DNA of 64,000 nt from Halicephalobus mephisto. Taxonomy: Eukaryota > Nematoda > Chromadorea > Rhabditida > Panagrolaimidae. Of this stretch, positions 41,800-54,019 are shown piece by piece. The stretch is from assembly GCA_009193035.1 (NCBI GenBank), contig SWDT01000070.1, forward strand, positions 62,001-126,000, in the 5' to 3' direction. Every line of letters starts with the position of its first letter. Within the stretch, counting starts at the first letter, position 1. Under the pieces are notes generated by a model. That model searched no databases. It was not told the origin of the DNA and worked only from the letters and a program-made list of their open reading frames with translations. The position numbers and the translations under genes are program-made.

Positions 41800-43420
41800 C
41801 ACCATCAACTATGAGAACCGTTTTTACCTCGGATTCCGACAAAACTCACCGATATTCAAATTTCTTTTTTCAAACAAGACAACTCGTGTAAAAATCAATT
41901 AATTCCGGATAAAAATTAAGATTAAACATGAGATTTTTAGTAAACTAGCTTTTTCTCAAAAAAACTAATAGACTAAACACATCTAGATTCGGTTCTCGTT
42001 TCGTTACTCGAGAAAATGGGAGATGACCGCGACGCGATTTTGCAACTTTTAGATCCGAGAGACTGATGCCCCGGAACGAGAGTCCTGGGAATCCTGGAAT
42101 CCTCCTTAATTAATTAAAGGGAATTATGAACAGTTGAAAGTCGAATTTCGTTAATAAACAAAGTTACAAAAATGATTGGAAAAAAAACTTCTCTGAGGAC
42201 CCACGTGGAAGCAACCCGAGATGAAACCCGGTCAAAAAATAGAAAAAAACTAATAAACGATCAGAGCTCAATTACAAACAACTAAAAACAACAGTTTTAC
42301 TTTTTAACTTACTACTTTTTAGAATTTAAAAAGTTACATTTTTTAATTTTATAATTTTATAATTTTTTAAATTTAAAAAGTTTCATTTTTTAGTTTTATA
42401 ATTTTTAGAATTTAAAAAGTTACATTTTTTAATTTTCTATTTTTTGAAATTTAAAAATTTTCAAAAATAAATTTCAAAAAATATTTTTAATGTGAAAATT
42501 TATATTTTTTCTAATTTTAAAAATTTATCAAAATAAATAATTTAAAAAATTTTTATAATTTCGAAAAATAAAAAATTATTTGTTCAAAAATGGATGATTT
42601 TTAAAATTTTCATGATTTTGATTTTCGAAGATGATCTCAACACGAAAATTCGTATTTTTAAATTTAAAAAAATCATTAATTAAATCCATAGTAAAAAAAT
42701 AAAACATTTTTCGCCATGGGAACTCTGATTTTTTATTCGGCGATTTCTTTGATCTTTTTTTTTGCGGAAAAATATTTCAACTGGTGGTCCTGACACGAAT
42801 GATTTTTCAATTTTTTTGACTACAGAACATGATTACTGATCTTTCATCATTCGCGGTGAGACCGATAAGGACGATGTTTGATTTATTTTTCAATCACGAG
42901 CATAGTTAACGTTTTTCAAGCCGAAAAAAACAATAAACAAAGTTCTAAACAAAAAATAAAAGATCATTCGTGACGGGACTAAAAAGTTTAAAAATGTTTT
43001 ATGTAATTTTAATTTTTTTAATAAAATAATTTTAATTTTTAAAAATAAAAAACTCCCGAACGGAAAATTAGGAATTATTCGTGACGGGACCAAAAAGTAC
43101 TTTTTTTTATTTAAATTTAATTTTTATAGTAAAATAATTTTAATTTTTATAAATAAAAAAATAAAAAACTCCCGAACGGAAAGTTAAAAATTATTCGTGG
43201 CGGGACCAAAAAGTACTTTTTTTTTATTTAAATTTAATTTTTTTAATAAAATAATTTTAATTTTTTTAGTAAAATAATTTTAATTTTTATAAATAATTAT
43301 TATTCGGTTATTTTCGATGATTTAATAGAATTATTGATTTATATAAAAAATTAAAAAAGAAAAATTATGCAAATTTTGGTTCCAAAACGAATCATATTTG
43401 ATTTTTGTTTTTGACTTTAA
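41800..43420. other. Upstream region of the SoxC gene, AT-rich
   Basis: Block 41990-42110 (GAGAAAATGGGAGATGACCG, CCCGGAACGAGAGTCC) is GC-richer and could be regulatory. From 42570 several copies of the dispersed phrase appear: GATCTCAACACGAAAATTCG, GGTCCTGACACGAA, and a tandem pair at 43050-43220 with AAAAACTCCCGAACGGAAA and ATTCGTG(A/G)CGGGACC. No exon is supported. Confidence 0.4.
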
Positions 43421-43479
43421 GTACTGATGTTTCAAGTTTACTGTCATTCGTCTGGATTTTCCCAGAGTTGTACTCAGCC

Positions 43480-43635
43480 GGCGGCACAAATGAAAAAGAA
43501 AAAAGAAACTCGTAAACGCGTCAATCACACGTGTCTCTTTTCGCGCATTAGTTTACTGTTTTCTTTCCAGGATTCCAAAGAAGATTTAAGGACACGGATC
43601 GGGGGATGAGCTTTTGCTCACCACGAAAATAATCT
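43480..43635 (+). other. Candidate short exons with a strong acceptor
   Basis: ATGAAAAAGAAAAAAGAAAC (43490) runs into a GTAAAC donor-like site, and ACTGTTTTCTTTCCAG (ending 43570) is the best acceptor in this region. After it, phase 0 gives DSKEDLRTRIGG then TGA, while joining with the upstream C gives a different 20-codon end. It could be the end of an unseen gene or a mini-gene. The acceptor is stronger than chance sites nearby, but the coding evidence is small. Confidence 0.2.
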
Positions 43636-43639
43636 GACC

Positions 43640-44510
43640 ATATAAATTGAAATAATTTCAATTTTAAAAGAAAATTCGAAAATTGGCAATTTGTGAAAAA
43701 ATTTAATTTAAATAAATTTATTTCCATTAAAAGTGGAAATCAGTTTTCTTAGAATAAAGTACCGTATCACGAGGTCTGGTTGACATTAATTTAAAAAAAT
43801 ATTCAAAAGCAAAAATTATGGTAGAAAAAATGAAATTTGTTACGAAATGGTCCTGCCACGAATTTTGAAATTATAGAATTTCGATTTTTAAAAATTAAAA
43901 AAAAATAATTTATTTTTAAAAATTAAAAAAAATTATTTATTTTTAAAAGTTAAAAAAAATTTCAATTTTTTGAAAATTTCTAAAAAAAATGTTAAAATTT
44001 AATTTTGCATGAAATTCTAAAAATTTTTACTTGATTTAGAAAATTCTAAAAATTTTAGAAATTTCGGAAATTTTAATATTTTTGAAATCTAAAAAAATTG
44101 ACCAAAGTTCTGGAACAGTTCCAGATTAAACAATAGAGGTCAGATTCCAGGGATGGATCTGACGTGAGTTGTCCGATTACATAAGCGTTACACTTGCAAG
44201 ATGTATCGCCCGCAGGGGTTCCGCGGTTTCTGCTTCTCCCTGAGGCCAGCCGGTTCTAAAATCGACGAATAAGCCATATGACACAACGTTCGTACCTGAT
44301 GAGCCAATTTCAAAAAAGTGTCAAAATTTAGACTGGAACAGAACCGGAAAAACGATGCTAACTAGCTCCAAGTTGCCTTACAGAGAGTCACTCAAAACAA
44401 GGTCACACAGCTCGTGATTAGAGTTCGTAAAAAAGTCGTCTCCGAGCGAAGGAACAGCATTCCAAAAATGGGGACAGGGTGATCGGAATGTGGAAATAAT
44501 TACACATAAT
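43640..44510. other. AT-rich spacer with a GC-rich block at 44100-44480
   Basis: Block 44150-44300 (TGCAAGATGTATCGCCCGCA, CTCCCTGAGGCCAGCCGGTT) is the most GC-rich non-coding stretch of the window. On the minus strand a TTCGTCGATTTTAG acceptor opens a 21-codon frame reading PAGLREKQKPRNPCGRYILQ before TAA. It could be an upstream SoxC leader exon or an enhancer. Confidence 0.3.
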
Positions 44511-44511
44511 T

Positions 44512-44955
44512 AACAAGGATAGTGACTATTTTCAGAAAAATTGGACACTATCCAAAAATTATTTTCTTGATAATATCTAAATTTTTCTGAAAGCAATTAA
44601 CTAGAATAGTGACTATTTTGGAAAAAAAATGAGACACTATCCAAAAATGATTAATAAGGATAGTGACTACTTTGGGAAAAAATTAGATACTATCCAAAAA
44701 TTATTAACTAGAATAGTGACTACTTTGGGAAAAAATTAGACACTATCCAAAAATGATTAATAAGGATAGTGACTACTTTGGGAAAAAATTAGACACTATC
44801 CAAAAATGATTAATAAGGATAGTGACTATTTTGAAAAAAGTTAAACACTATACGAAAATTACTAACAAGGATAGTGACTATTTTGGAAAAAAATTAGACA
44901 CTATCCGAAAATTATTTTTTGATGATATCTAAATTTTTTGGACATTATTCAAAGA
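44512..44955. repeat. Array B of the GGATAGTG/CACTATCC stem-loop family
   Basis: About eight units of 55-62 bp of the form AAGGATAGTGACTATTTTGG, AAAAAAATTAGACACTATCC, then AAAAATGATTAAT. Each unit has the same 8-base inverted pair as array A, with a shorter, purer A/T loop. Confidence 0.85.
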
Positions 44956-45366
44956 ATAGTGACGGGGTGGTGTCTGAAAATTCACTTTTTGAAACCATTT
45001 AAAGTTATTACGAATAAAATAATTAATGATTTTTTATCCAATAAAATTACAATCAGTATCGATTTAGTGAAAAAACATCCGTCCTCGCAAATCCAGCAGC
45101 TGATCAGAGCCAGGAAGCTTCCACGAGAGAAAAGCATCTCGCAATCCTTTTTGGGATGGAATATAGTTACACAACAAACCGGCTTTTTTTGAAAACACAA
45201 AAGTTTGATTTTTTAGGATTTAACAAGATTATAAATTTTATCGAACAAGTCTCAATTTTTAACTTGTCCACCTGGCTTCTTTGTTGAATTTTTGATAATC
45301 CAGATAACAATCACCGAAAAATAATTTTTTTCGGGCCATGGGCCAATTTAGGGAGTTCCAAGGGAG

Positions 45367-47990
45367 ATGACGAGGAGCAACAAAAGGTGAGGAGGCTCAA
45401 TTAGCAAACTTTCGGCGCCGCTTTTTGATTTTTAGGGACAATAATGCCGGGGATTATCTACGTAAAATGAGATCTGGATTAACTCCAAGGTGAGGAACTT
45501 AATGGATTTAGTGAAATATGATATAAATAAATACTATATTAATTTCATAATTGAATAGTGTAGAACAATTATTGTTAACTTTTTCATAAAATAGTTTTTA
45601 GTAATCACTATCCAAAAATACATTGAATAGTGTCTATAAGTCACTATCCAAAAATATACAAAATAGTGTTTAATAGTCACTATCCAAAAATACACAAAAT
45701 AGTATCTATCAGTCACTATCCAAAAATACACAGAATAGTATCTACCAGTCACTATCCAAAAATATGAAAAATAGTATTTAATAGTCACTATCCAAAAATA
45801 CATAAAATAGTATCTATCAGTCACTATTCAAATTTTCCTTTAAATAGTGCTCATTAATCACTATCCAAATTGCCCCGAGGAAAGCTTGAACTCTGTAATG
45901 AATCTCCAATTATAAAAACAAAATTCCGCTCTTCAGAAAGTGAAAAAAACACGAAAGTACTTGATCACCTTTTTGGAGAAAAAGTGCATGTACAAGAATC
46001 AGTCCTTCCTCCAAGGAACCAGCAGGTTTTTTCACGCTGAGCTTTCTGCCTTGGAATCAAACTGACTGAATCAGACAACTTGAAGACGAAAAATCGACAG
46101 ATGGCCAAATAAAAAATTATTTTTTTTTACCAGAAATCCGATTTAATAAAATTTAAAATATAAACTAAAAAAATCAATGTAAAAAATCACGTGGACAATT
46201 TTGATTTAAAATAATAAAAATTATTTTTTTAAATTTTTCGTTTGGTTTTAAACCGAAATTAAAATTATAAAATTTTCCAATATTTCCACTCAGGACCATC
46301 AGAAAAGTTTTTTGTTTGGTCTTGTGTGAAAATTAAAATTATAGAATTTTTAAATTTTCCACTTAAAACCATAAAAATTATTTTTAATCATTTACTTGAT
46401 CCTGAGTGGAAAGTTTTATACACATTTATTTTCCACTCAGGACTATGGAAAAATAACTTTTTTAAAATCTCACTGGTCTCGAGTGGAAATTAAAATTATA
46501 AAATTTTTCAAAATTTCCACTCAAGACCATAAAAATCATTTTTTAGATTCGTATCTGGTCCTGAATGGAAAACAAACAAATAAATAAAATTAAAAACTTC
46601 CCACATAAAACATAATTTTAAAATTTCATTTGGTCTCGAGTGGAAATTGAAATTATAAAATTTTTCAAAATTTCCACTCAGGACCATAAAAGTCATTTTT
46701 TAAATTCCCATTTGGTCCTGAATGGGAAACAAACAAATAAATAAAATTAAAAACTTCCCACTTAAAACATAATTTTAAAATTTCATTTGGTCTCGAGTGG
46801 AAATTGAAAAAACCGTGCAAATCCAATTTTCATTCAAGACTACGAAAAAAGTGTTTTTCGACGATCTTTCATTTCATCTTGAATAAAAACGAAATTCACG
46901 TGATTCCGTATATCCGTCGATTGATATTCGTTTTTTAACATTTTTATTATAAAATTTAAAAAATCGGAAAAAAGGTTAAAAATGATCGAAAATGGAGAAA
47001 CTGACATTTCAGGTAATTCTGATCGAAATTGGCTCATTTTCGAAAAAGTTAAAGACGTGAAAAGAACCGTAATGCTGAGACATCCATTCATGGATTTTCA
47101 GAGCCAAATGTCAGATTTTTGATATTTCAATTTTGGAGTTTTAAATGAACAGACAACATTGAACCAAACGCGGGGGAAAATTGGAAAATTTCATTTACCA
47201 TGCAAAAAATAAAACATGAGTAAAGTTAGAGTTTTTATAATGGTGTAATTTCCCAATTTTTTCAAAGCAAATTTTAGGGAAACAGTTCCTGATGAAAATT
47301 TCGGAAATTTTCCAGTTGGGACCTAGAGTTAAAAAAATTTAGTTTTTTGTAATTTTAAAAGTCCTAAAATTGTTCTTTAAAAAATAAGAAATTATAATAA
47401 AATCTTAAAAAATGGTCTCGACAAGAATTTCGGAAATTTTCCAGTTGGGACCTAAAGTTAAAAAAATTTAGTTTTTTGTAATTTTAAAAGTCCTAAAATT
47501 GTTCTTTAAAAAATTAGAAATTATAATAAAATCTTAAAAAGTGGTCTCGACAAGAATTTCGAAATTTTCCAGTTGGGACCTAAAGTTAAAAAAATTTAGT
47601 TTTTATGTGATTTAAAAACTTTAATAAATTTTTAAAAAATCCGAAATCTTGGCAGATATTCGATAACCTTGTCCGAATACCGTAATGGAGGAAAATAAGC
47701 CTTTTTCGAGTAATTTAATAACATCAAATTTTCCGATTTTCGATCATTTTTTCCTACACGAAAAATGGTCGTTGCGATTTGGCAACATTGGACAGTTTTT
47801 CCTTTTCGAAAACAGGACCCGCCCAAGAGCGTCTGGGCGGTCAAATTCGGAACTTACCGGAGTCGGAAACGAGAAGGTTCGGAATCGGCAAACGGAGGGT
47901 GAATGGCTCGGAAGGAATCAGATTCAGAATCGCGAGTACCTGAAACGAGCTCTTCAGATTCGAAATGGCAGTTTTGGGACTCGCGGATAA
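45367..47990 (+). CDS. Candidate three-exon gene for a basic 82-aa protein
   Basis: Exons 45367-45386, 45436-45489 and 47816-47990 join in frame (20+54+175 bases). They read MTRSNKRDNNAGDYLRKMRS, then GLTPRTRPRASGRSNSELTG, a middle containing NEKVRNRQTEGEWLGRN and an end LKRALQIRNGSFGTRG before TAA. Donors are AG|GTGAGG twice; acceptors are GATTTTTAG and CCTTTTCGAAAACAG. Codons are strongly purine-first and all junction phases agree. The family is unknown; the Arg/Asn-rich composition suggests a nucleic-acid-associated or disordered protein. Caution: the third exon overlaps an alternative minus-strand exon (47942-47859) with a perfect GTAAGT donor. The second intron (2.3 kb) contains stem-loop arrays. 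Confidence 0.3.
45592..45875. repeat. Array C of the CACTATCC stem-loop family, 36-bp units
   Basis: About eight copies of a 36-bp unit, AGTCACTATCCAAAAATACA plus AAATAGTATCTATC. The right member CACTATCC is kept, but the left member has decayed to AATAGTGT/AATAGTAT. The 36-bp period yields a meaningless 12-residue periodic minus-strand frame. Confidence 0.85.
46255..46830. repeat. Array of TTTCCACTCAGGACC inverted pairs
   Basis: Units alternate TTTCCACTCAGGACCAT with (T/A)TGGTC(C/T)(T/C)GAGTGGAAA, so each pair forms a 14-15-base stem with loops of 25-40 A/T-rich bases. At least five pairs are present; the last two units are near-identical 125-bp direct repeats (46560-46810). The same pairs recur at 59195-59560. 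Confidence 0.8.
46835..47290. other. Unassigned spacer
   Basis: A minus-strand frame around 46880-47091 contains an ATG-led stretch but no splice support. The rest is A/T-rich. Nothing firm. Confidence 0.3.
47290..47610. repeat. Tandem repeat of about 120 bp carrying the GGACCTA/GTCTCGACAAGAA phrase
   Basis: Nearly three copies contain GGAAATTTTCCAGTTGGGAC, TTAAAAAAATTTAGTTTTTT and GGTCTCGACAAGAATTTCG. The GAATTTCGGAAATTTTCCAGTTGGGACC junction is the dispersed motif in both orientations. Confidence 0.75.
47859..47942 (-). other. Alternative minus-strand exon candidate
   Basis: GAGCTCGTTTCAG is followed by 84 bases open in two frames (one reading TRDSESDSFRAIHPPFADSE) and a perfect GTAAGT donor. 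It is mutually exclusive with the plus-strand third exon described for 45367-47990. A first or untranslated exon of a minus-strand gene would fit equally well. Confidence 0.25.
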
Positions 47991-47994
47991 ATGG

Positions 47995-50900
47995 CGTTCG
48001 GAAGTCGTTCAAAATTGTCAAAGAAATTCTATCCGAAAAAATCTAGGACAAACAAGAAAAAAAATTTTCAAATTAGTCATTATTCAAAATTAATTTTAAT
48101 ATTTTAAAAAATTCCATTTAAAAAAAATAAAATTTACAGTATTATAAAAATTTTTTTTGTAAAATGGTCCCGACACGAATTTTTGGAATTTTAAATTTCA
48201 CAAAATTTTGGAAAATTTTAGAATTTTGTAAATAATTTTTAAAAATTTCAGAAATCTTCCATAAAATTCTGAAAATTTAAAAAAATTAAAAATTTTCTAA
48301 AAAAAATTAAAAATTAATAAAATTCTAAAATTTTCTAAAAAATTTAAAATTAATAAAAGTTTTAAATTTTTATAATTTCTAAAAATTCAAAAATTATGTT
48401 ATAAAAAAAAGAGACTTGAAAATTTTTTTCTTTTCTAAAAATACGGTAGTGAGCCAGGGCTAGAAAACTTGGCCACTTTGAGATTAGTTAGCCTTTCAGC
48501 TTTGCCGGAGGGAGGAGCTTTGAAATCTGGAAAACGAAATTCGGAGATTTGACAAATTGCCAGCAAACTTTGCGGATTTGAAATGTGAAAAACGGCAAGT
48601 GAGAAAAATATCCGGTCATTAACGAAGTGATCGATTTTTTTCCAATTTTTGTTGCAAATTTAAAAATAATAAAAATAATAATCTTAAAAAATTGAAATTT
48701 CGAAAAAAAACTTTCGTTTAAAATTCAAAATTTCGATGAATTTATTAAATTTTTAAAACTACCGTATCTTAAATAAAAAAATTAAAAACATTTAATTTAA
48801 AAAAATGAAAAATATTTAAATTTAAAAAAAATCAAAAATATTTAATTAAAAAAAATCAAAAATATTTTAATTTAAAAAAATCTGAAATATTTAAATTTTT
48901 TCAACTTTTTTAAAAATTAAATTTAAAAAAGTCGAAAATATTTAAATTTTAAAAATACCGTATCTTGAATAAAAAAATCGAAAATAATTTTGTTTGAAAA
49001 ATTTTTTATTTGAAAACCAGAATTCTAACCAACCTAATAATCGCACATCTACCGTATCCTAAATTGAAAAAATCAAAAATATTTAAATTTAAAAAAAATC
49101 AAAAATATTTAAATTTAAAAAAAATCAAAAATTATTTCGTTTGAAATAAAATTTCAGTTAATTTATTAATTTTCAAATCTACCGTATTCTAAGTTAGAAA
49201 AAGTAAAAAAATTCAATTTTATTAAAAAGTGAAAATAATTTTTTTTACATTTTCGTTCCGAGATTTGAATTTTAATTAATTAACTGTTTTCCACAATTAC
49301 AGTATCCTGATTAAAAAAAGTAAAAAATATTAAATTTTTTTAATTTTAAAATATTTTTAAATTTTCGTTCTAAAACTAAGTTCAAGTTAATTTACTATTT
49401 TTCATAATTACAGTATCCTAAGTGAAAAAATATTAAATTAAAAAAAATTTTTTTTTTTAATTTTAAAAATAATTTTTTTTTTAATTTTAAAAATAATTTT
49501 TTTTTAATTTTAAAAGTTTTTTTTTAATTTTAAAAGTTTTTTTTTTTAATTTTAAAAGTATTTTTTTTATATTTTCGTTGTAGGACCGTAATGAGTCTAT
49601 TAATTCTCATGATTACTGTATTCTAATTCCAAAACAATCAAATATGCTTCCATTTTGGCAAATCCAGATCGAGATTAGGGACAGCCGAGAAAAACAAAAA
49701 TGAGCAAACAATGTAAATGAACAAGGACAGCAGATCAGCAGCTTCGGAAATAAGAAAACCAAACAACGAAGAGATTCGCGCGTGCCCCGGATTAACACTC
49801 ATGCCAATCGGGATTTGTCAATCAACTGAAATAAATGACATAAGCAAAAATCAACTAAGATCACAGTATCCAAAAATCCAAAACGAACATTGTTACGAAA
49901 TTCATTAAACACAATTTTTGGAATTTTTAAAAATTAAAAAAATTTAAAAATTTAAAACTTTAAAAATTTAAAATTAAAAAAACTTTAAAAATTTAAAAAA
50001 TTTAAAAAACTTTAAATTTAAAAAAACGTTAAAAATTTAAAAAATTCAAACTTAAATTTTTAGTTTTCATAAAATTCTTAAAAACTAAAAATTTCTAAAA
50101 AATTCCAAAAACTTTTTATAAATTCTAAAAAATCACAAAATTCTGAAAAATTGTAAAATTTCTAAAAAATCACAAAATTTCGAAAATCTATAAAATTTTA
50201 AAACAAAAATTAATTTTTTTGAATTTTCTTAGCATATTTCGGTTTGAATTTTCCAAAAATAGAATCAATCAGAAAGACAATAATCAGGACTATAAAAGTT
50301 TTAAAGATAGCCCTCCTCCATTTTTTTAAAGCTTCAAGTAAAGCTGATAACAGAAGTTTTTCTGGAGCTGGACACTGAGCTAAAAATGGAATAAGTTATC
50401 GAAGAAAAAACTTTAGAATAAAAATCACAATAATACTAAAAAATAAAATTAAAATAAACAAAAATAAGTTTTTTTTTCATTAAAAAATAAAAAATAAATA
50501 AAATTAAAAAAAAAACAAAAATAAATTTTTTTTTTGATTTAAAAAATAAACAAAAATTGATTTTTTTAATTTAAAAAATAAAAATAAATTGAATTTTTAA
50601 AAAATAAAATTTATTTTAAAATTTTGGATAATTTTCGTCTTGAGACCTTAAATGAGTCATTTTCGTGGTGGGAATCTAAACAAACAATTTCCATGACGAA
50701 ATCGAAAAAAATAAACAATTTTCGTTCTGAGATTTAAAATTGGTCATTTTCGTGATCAGACCTTAAGTGAAGTAATTTTCGTTTCGAGACAACAAGCAAA
50801 CAATTTCTGCATTTAGAGAATGACCAAAAAATTTCCGTGATAAGAACACAAAAAGATAACTCTCGTGCTAAGACCTAAAAAATAACTTTCTTAATGAGAC

Positions 50901-51600
50901 TTAAAAAAAGTAATTTTCGTGGTGAGATTCCGAATGAAATATTTTCGCAACGAGATCTAAAAATAAATAACTTTCGTAATAGGACCTCAAATGAACAATT
51001 TTCGCGGTAAGAATTCAGAAAAATTTTTCGTGGTGAGAATTCAAAAAATTTTTCGCGGTAAGAATTTAGGAAATTTTTTTGTGGTGAGAATTCAAAAAAT
51101 TTTTTCGTGATAAGAATTCAAAAAATTTTTTCGTGGTGAGAATTCAAAAAAATTTTTCGCTACGAGAATTTGAAAAAAAATTTTCGCGCTGAGATCCGGA
51201 AAAATTAAAAAAATAATTTTCCCTTCGAGATCTGAAATAAAAAATTTCCACAATAAGACCGTTATTCACTAAAATAATATTCGTGCCGAGAGCAATGTTT
51301 AATTTCGATTGAATCTGAGTTTTCAAGAGCTCAAATTCACTCGACAACGTTCTCAAATGGACTGAAAACTATCTCCAAAAATCCCAATTCATCGAGAAAA
51401 CTCAAATCAAACAACTTGAAAGAACTCATCCCGAAACAGTACTCTCGAGTGGATGTCAGCCAAGTTTGCCACTTAAAAAAAATCAAATATCAATTTTAAA
51501 AAAGATCATGATCAAAAAAATTAAAAATTTTTTGACTTGTTTGTCGACGGATGACCGTATGGCAAGGATCAATCCTCGAAAAAGAGGACGAAAATTCCCA
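47995..51600. other. Long gene-poor AT-rich interval
   Basis: Contains A/T-run arrays (48780-49110: AAAAATATTTAAATTTAAAA; 49440-49560: poly-T with TTTTAATTTTAAAA; 49920-50060). Block 49660-49910 is slightly GC-richer with a weak 63-codon plus frame (49717) lacking splice or family support. Repeated CTACCGTATC(C/T)TAA words occur at 48760, 48957, 49052, 49180 and as ACAGTATCCT at 49300 and 49408. Confidence 0.45.
50620..51300. repeat. Degenerate array of the TTTTCGTG.TGAGA(C/A)CT phrase
   Basis: More than fifteen units of 28-40 bp such as TTTTCGTGGTGAGAATTCAA, TTTTCGCGGTAAGAATTCAG and TTTTCGTCTTGAGACCTTAA. This is a tandem expansion of the same TTCGT..GAGACC phrase that is scattered singly elsewhere in the window. 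Confidence 0.8.
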
Positions 51601-51609
51601 AATTAGCGC

Positions 51610-51726
51610 ATGTCTCGGACGATCGGGCTTGGTCCAAAAGAGAGTGTCATCGACCCCAAGACGTTGCGCAAACAGATCGCTTTCGGTTTCGAACGAAAAT
51701 CCCTACTGACAGCGATCCGAGTTTAG
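51610..51726 (+). CDS. Candidate small ORF, 38 aa
   Basis: Inside a GC-richer island (51540-51730), ATG directly behind a CCCAAATTAG acceptor-like site opens MSRTIGLGPKESVIDPKTLR, then KQIAFGFERKSLLTAIRV before TAG. Codon use is purine-first. It could be a first exon, a small protein or chance. No family match. Confidence 0.25.
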   Translation: MSRTIGLGPKESVIDPKTLRKQIAFGFERKSLLTAIRV

Positions 51727-51779
51727 TCAATTTGTTCCAAAAACTCCGCGTGACTAAAAATAGAAAAACGCTGAAACGC

Positions 51780-52075
51780 GATTATTGGACAGTCAATTGA
51801 GTCCTGGAGGGGATATCAAACAACTCCAGCCTTGGATCTTGAAAAATCCAAAAATCTAAAAAAACTAAAAAATCTAAAAATCTAAAAAATCTAGAAATTT
51901 CAAAAAAATCTAAAAAATCCAAAAATCTAAAAATTTCAAAAAAATCCAAAAATCTAAAAAATCTAAAAATTCCAAAAAAATCCAAAAATCCAAAAATCTA
52001 AAAAATCTAAAAAAATCCAAAAATCTAAAAATTCCAAAAATCTAAAAATTCCAAAAATCTAAAAATTTTTAAAAA
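51780..52075. repeat. Short-unit array of (AAAAATCTAAAAAATCC)n type
   Basis: Irregular 8-18-bp units of CTAAAAAATCTAGAAATTTC and CCAAAAATCTAAAAATTCC. A periodic minus-strand Phe/Leu/Asp frame through it is spurious. Confidence 0.8.
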
Positions 52076-52119
52076 TTTAAAAACTTTAATAAAAATTTCC
52101 CAAAATTTTTCGTGTTAGG

Positions 52120-53500
52120 ACCACTATCACACTACTTAATCTATTTGTTTAAATCATACATAAAAGTCTGTCCAATTAAAGAAGAGATCAAATTGTTTAA
52201 TTTTAGTCTTAACAAAAATCAGACTTATTTTTCTAATTTTTTAAATTTAAAATAAATCAAAAAGATGTAAGAAATTTTAAACTTAAAAAAAATTAAAAAT
52301 ATTTTAAAATTTTAAACTTAAAAAAAAATTAAAAATATTTTTAAAATTCTAAACTTAAAAAAATTAAAGATTTTTAAAATTTTAAATTAAAAAAAATTAA
52401 AAATATTTTTAAAATTTTAAATTTAAAAAAAATTTTTAAAAATTATTCGTTTCAGGACCGAAATTCGAGTTGATCTTTTTTTTCAAGTGTGGTTATTTTG
52501 AGGTTAATTTTTGTGTAAGTAATTGAACGAATTTGCTTAGATCATTAATAAAATTTTTTTGTTATTCGACCATTGCACAATCGAATAACTTTTGTGACGT
52601 AAAAATTCATAAAAATGTGTAATTTCTATTTAAAAAATAATTTTAAAACAAAATTATTCGATTAATTTTATTAAAAAATAAAATATTTATTTAAATCATA
52701 AATCAATGTCTGTCCAACTAAAGATCGAATTGCCTAATTTCATTTTTAACGAAAATAAAATTTATTTTTTTAGTAATTTTAGAATTTTTTCGATTTTTTT
52801 ATTGAAAAATAAAAATTTAGAATAATTTTAAAATTACAAAAATATTAAAAATTAAAAAAATAAGAATATTAAAAGTTTTTAAAATTAGTTTTATTCAAAT
52901 TTTTTAATTAAATAATTTTTTAAAAAAATTAAAAAACTTTATTTTTTAGGTATTATTTTTTAACTAATACGGTAATTATATATTATGGACAAAATTATAT
53001 GAAATTAAACTTTTAAAAGTTTAAAAATTAATTTTATTTAAATTTTTTAATTAAATAATTTTTTAAAAAATTAAAAAACTTTATTTTTTAAATATTATTT
53101 TTCAACTAATACGGTATTTTGTATATAATAGACAAAATTATATAAAATTGAACTTTTAAAAGTTTAAAAATATTCAAATTATGCCGTCGGGGTTATTCGA
53201 AAATTTTTAATTCGATTTCGACGTCGATTATTTTGTACGTTTTCAGCCCTATTATTAAATGTCGACTTTATTTCGAAATTAATTTCCGTGTAAGTAATTG
53301 AACGAATTTGCTTAGATCATTAATAAAATTTTTTTTGTTATTCAACCACTACAAAATCGAATAATCGTCGTGACGTAAAAAATTCATAAAAAATGTGTGG
53401 TTTCTATTTAAAAATGCAAAATAATTTTATAAAAAAATTAGTTGATCAATTTTATTAAAAAACCAAAATAAAACATTCGACATATTAGTCAACTTAGTCG
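52120..53500. repeat. Interleaved direct duplications
   Basis: A 185-bp block at 52505-52690 recurs at 53290-53460 (ATTGAACGAATTTGCTTAGA, TCATTAATAAAATTTTTTT, GTGACGTAAAAA). A 125-bp block with CAACTAATACGGTA(A/T)T recurs at about 52900-52990 and 53040-53170. A third pair (AATCATA(C/A)AT..A.GTCTGTCCAA) lies at 52155 and 52695. The pattern suggests successive segmental duplications. Confidence 0.65.
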
Positions 53501-54019
53501 ACCAAGTGTAGTATTGTAAAAAGTAAAAAGTAAAAAAGGGATTTAATACGAAACTGTCCCGACACGAATTTCTAAAAACCTAAAAAATTTAGAATTTAAA
53601 AAAATAAAAAAATTTAAAATTTAGAAATTTTTAAAAATAAAAAAATTTTAAATTTTTAGAAATAAAGAATTTTTGAATTTCTGGAAAATTAAAAAACTTG
53701 AAGATTTTTAAAAAATTTAGATTTCTAGAAAATGAAAGAAATTGAAATTTAGGAATTTTTGAATTTTTAAAATTTCTATCAGATTTTAAAAGGTTTAAAA
53801 AAATTCTGAAAATTTTAGAAATTTTCAATTTTCGAACATTTTTCAATTTGTTGTAAAATGCTGGAAATTTAGTGGATTCTGAAAATTTTCCAGATTCTGA
53901 AGACTTTGAAATTTTTCAACTTTTTAGAATTTAAAAAATTTTTTATTTTAGTACTCGACGAAAATTGAAAAAACTCCATTACAGTCAGCTGACAGAAAGG
54001 ACCTAGATCCGGCTCATGG

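Noticed and set aside
45534..45824. Aromatic-rich 12-residue periodic frame
   Set aside because: By-product of the 36-bp CACTATCC array.
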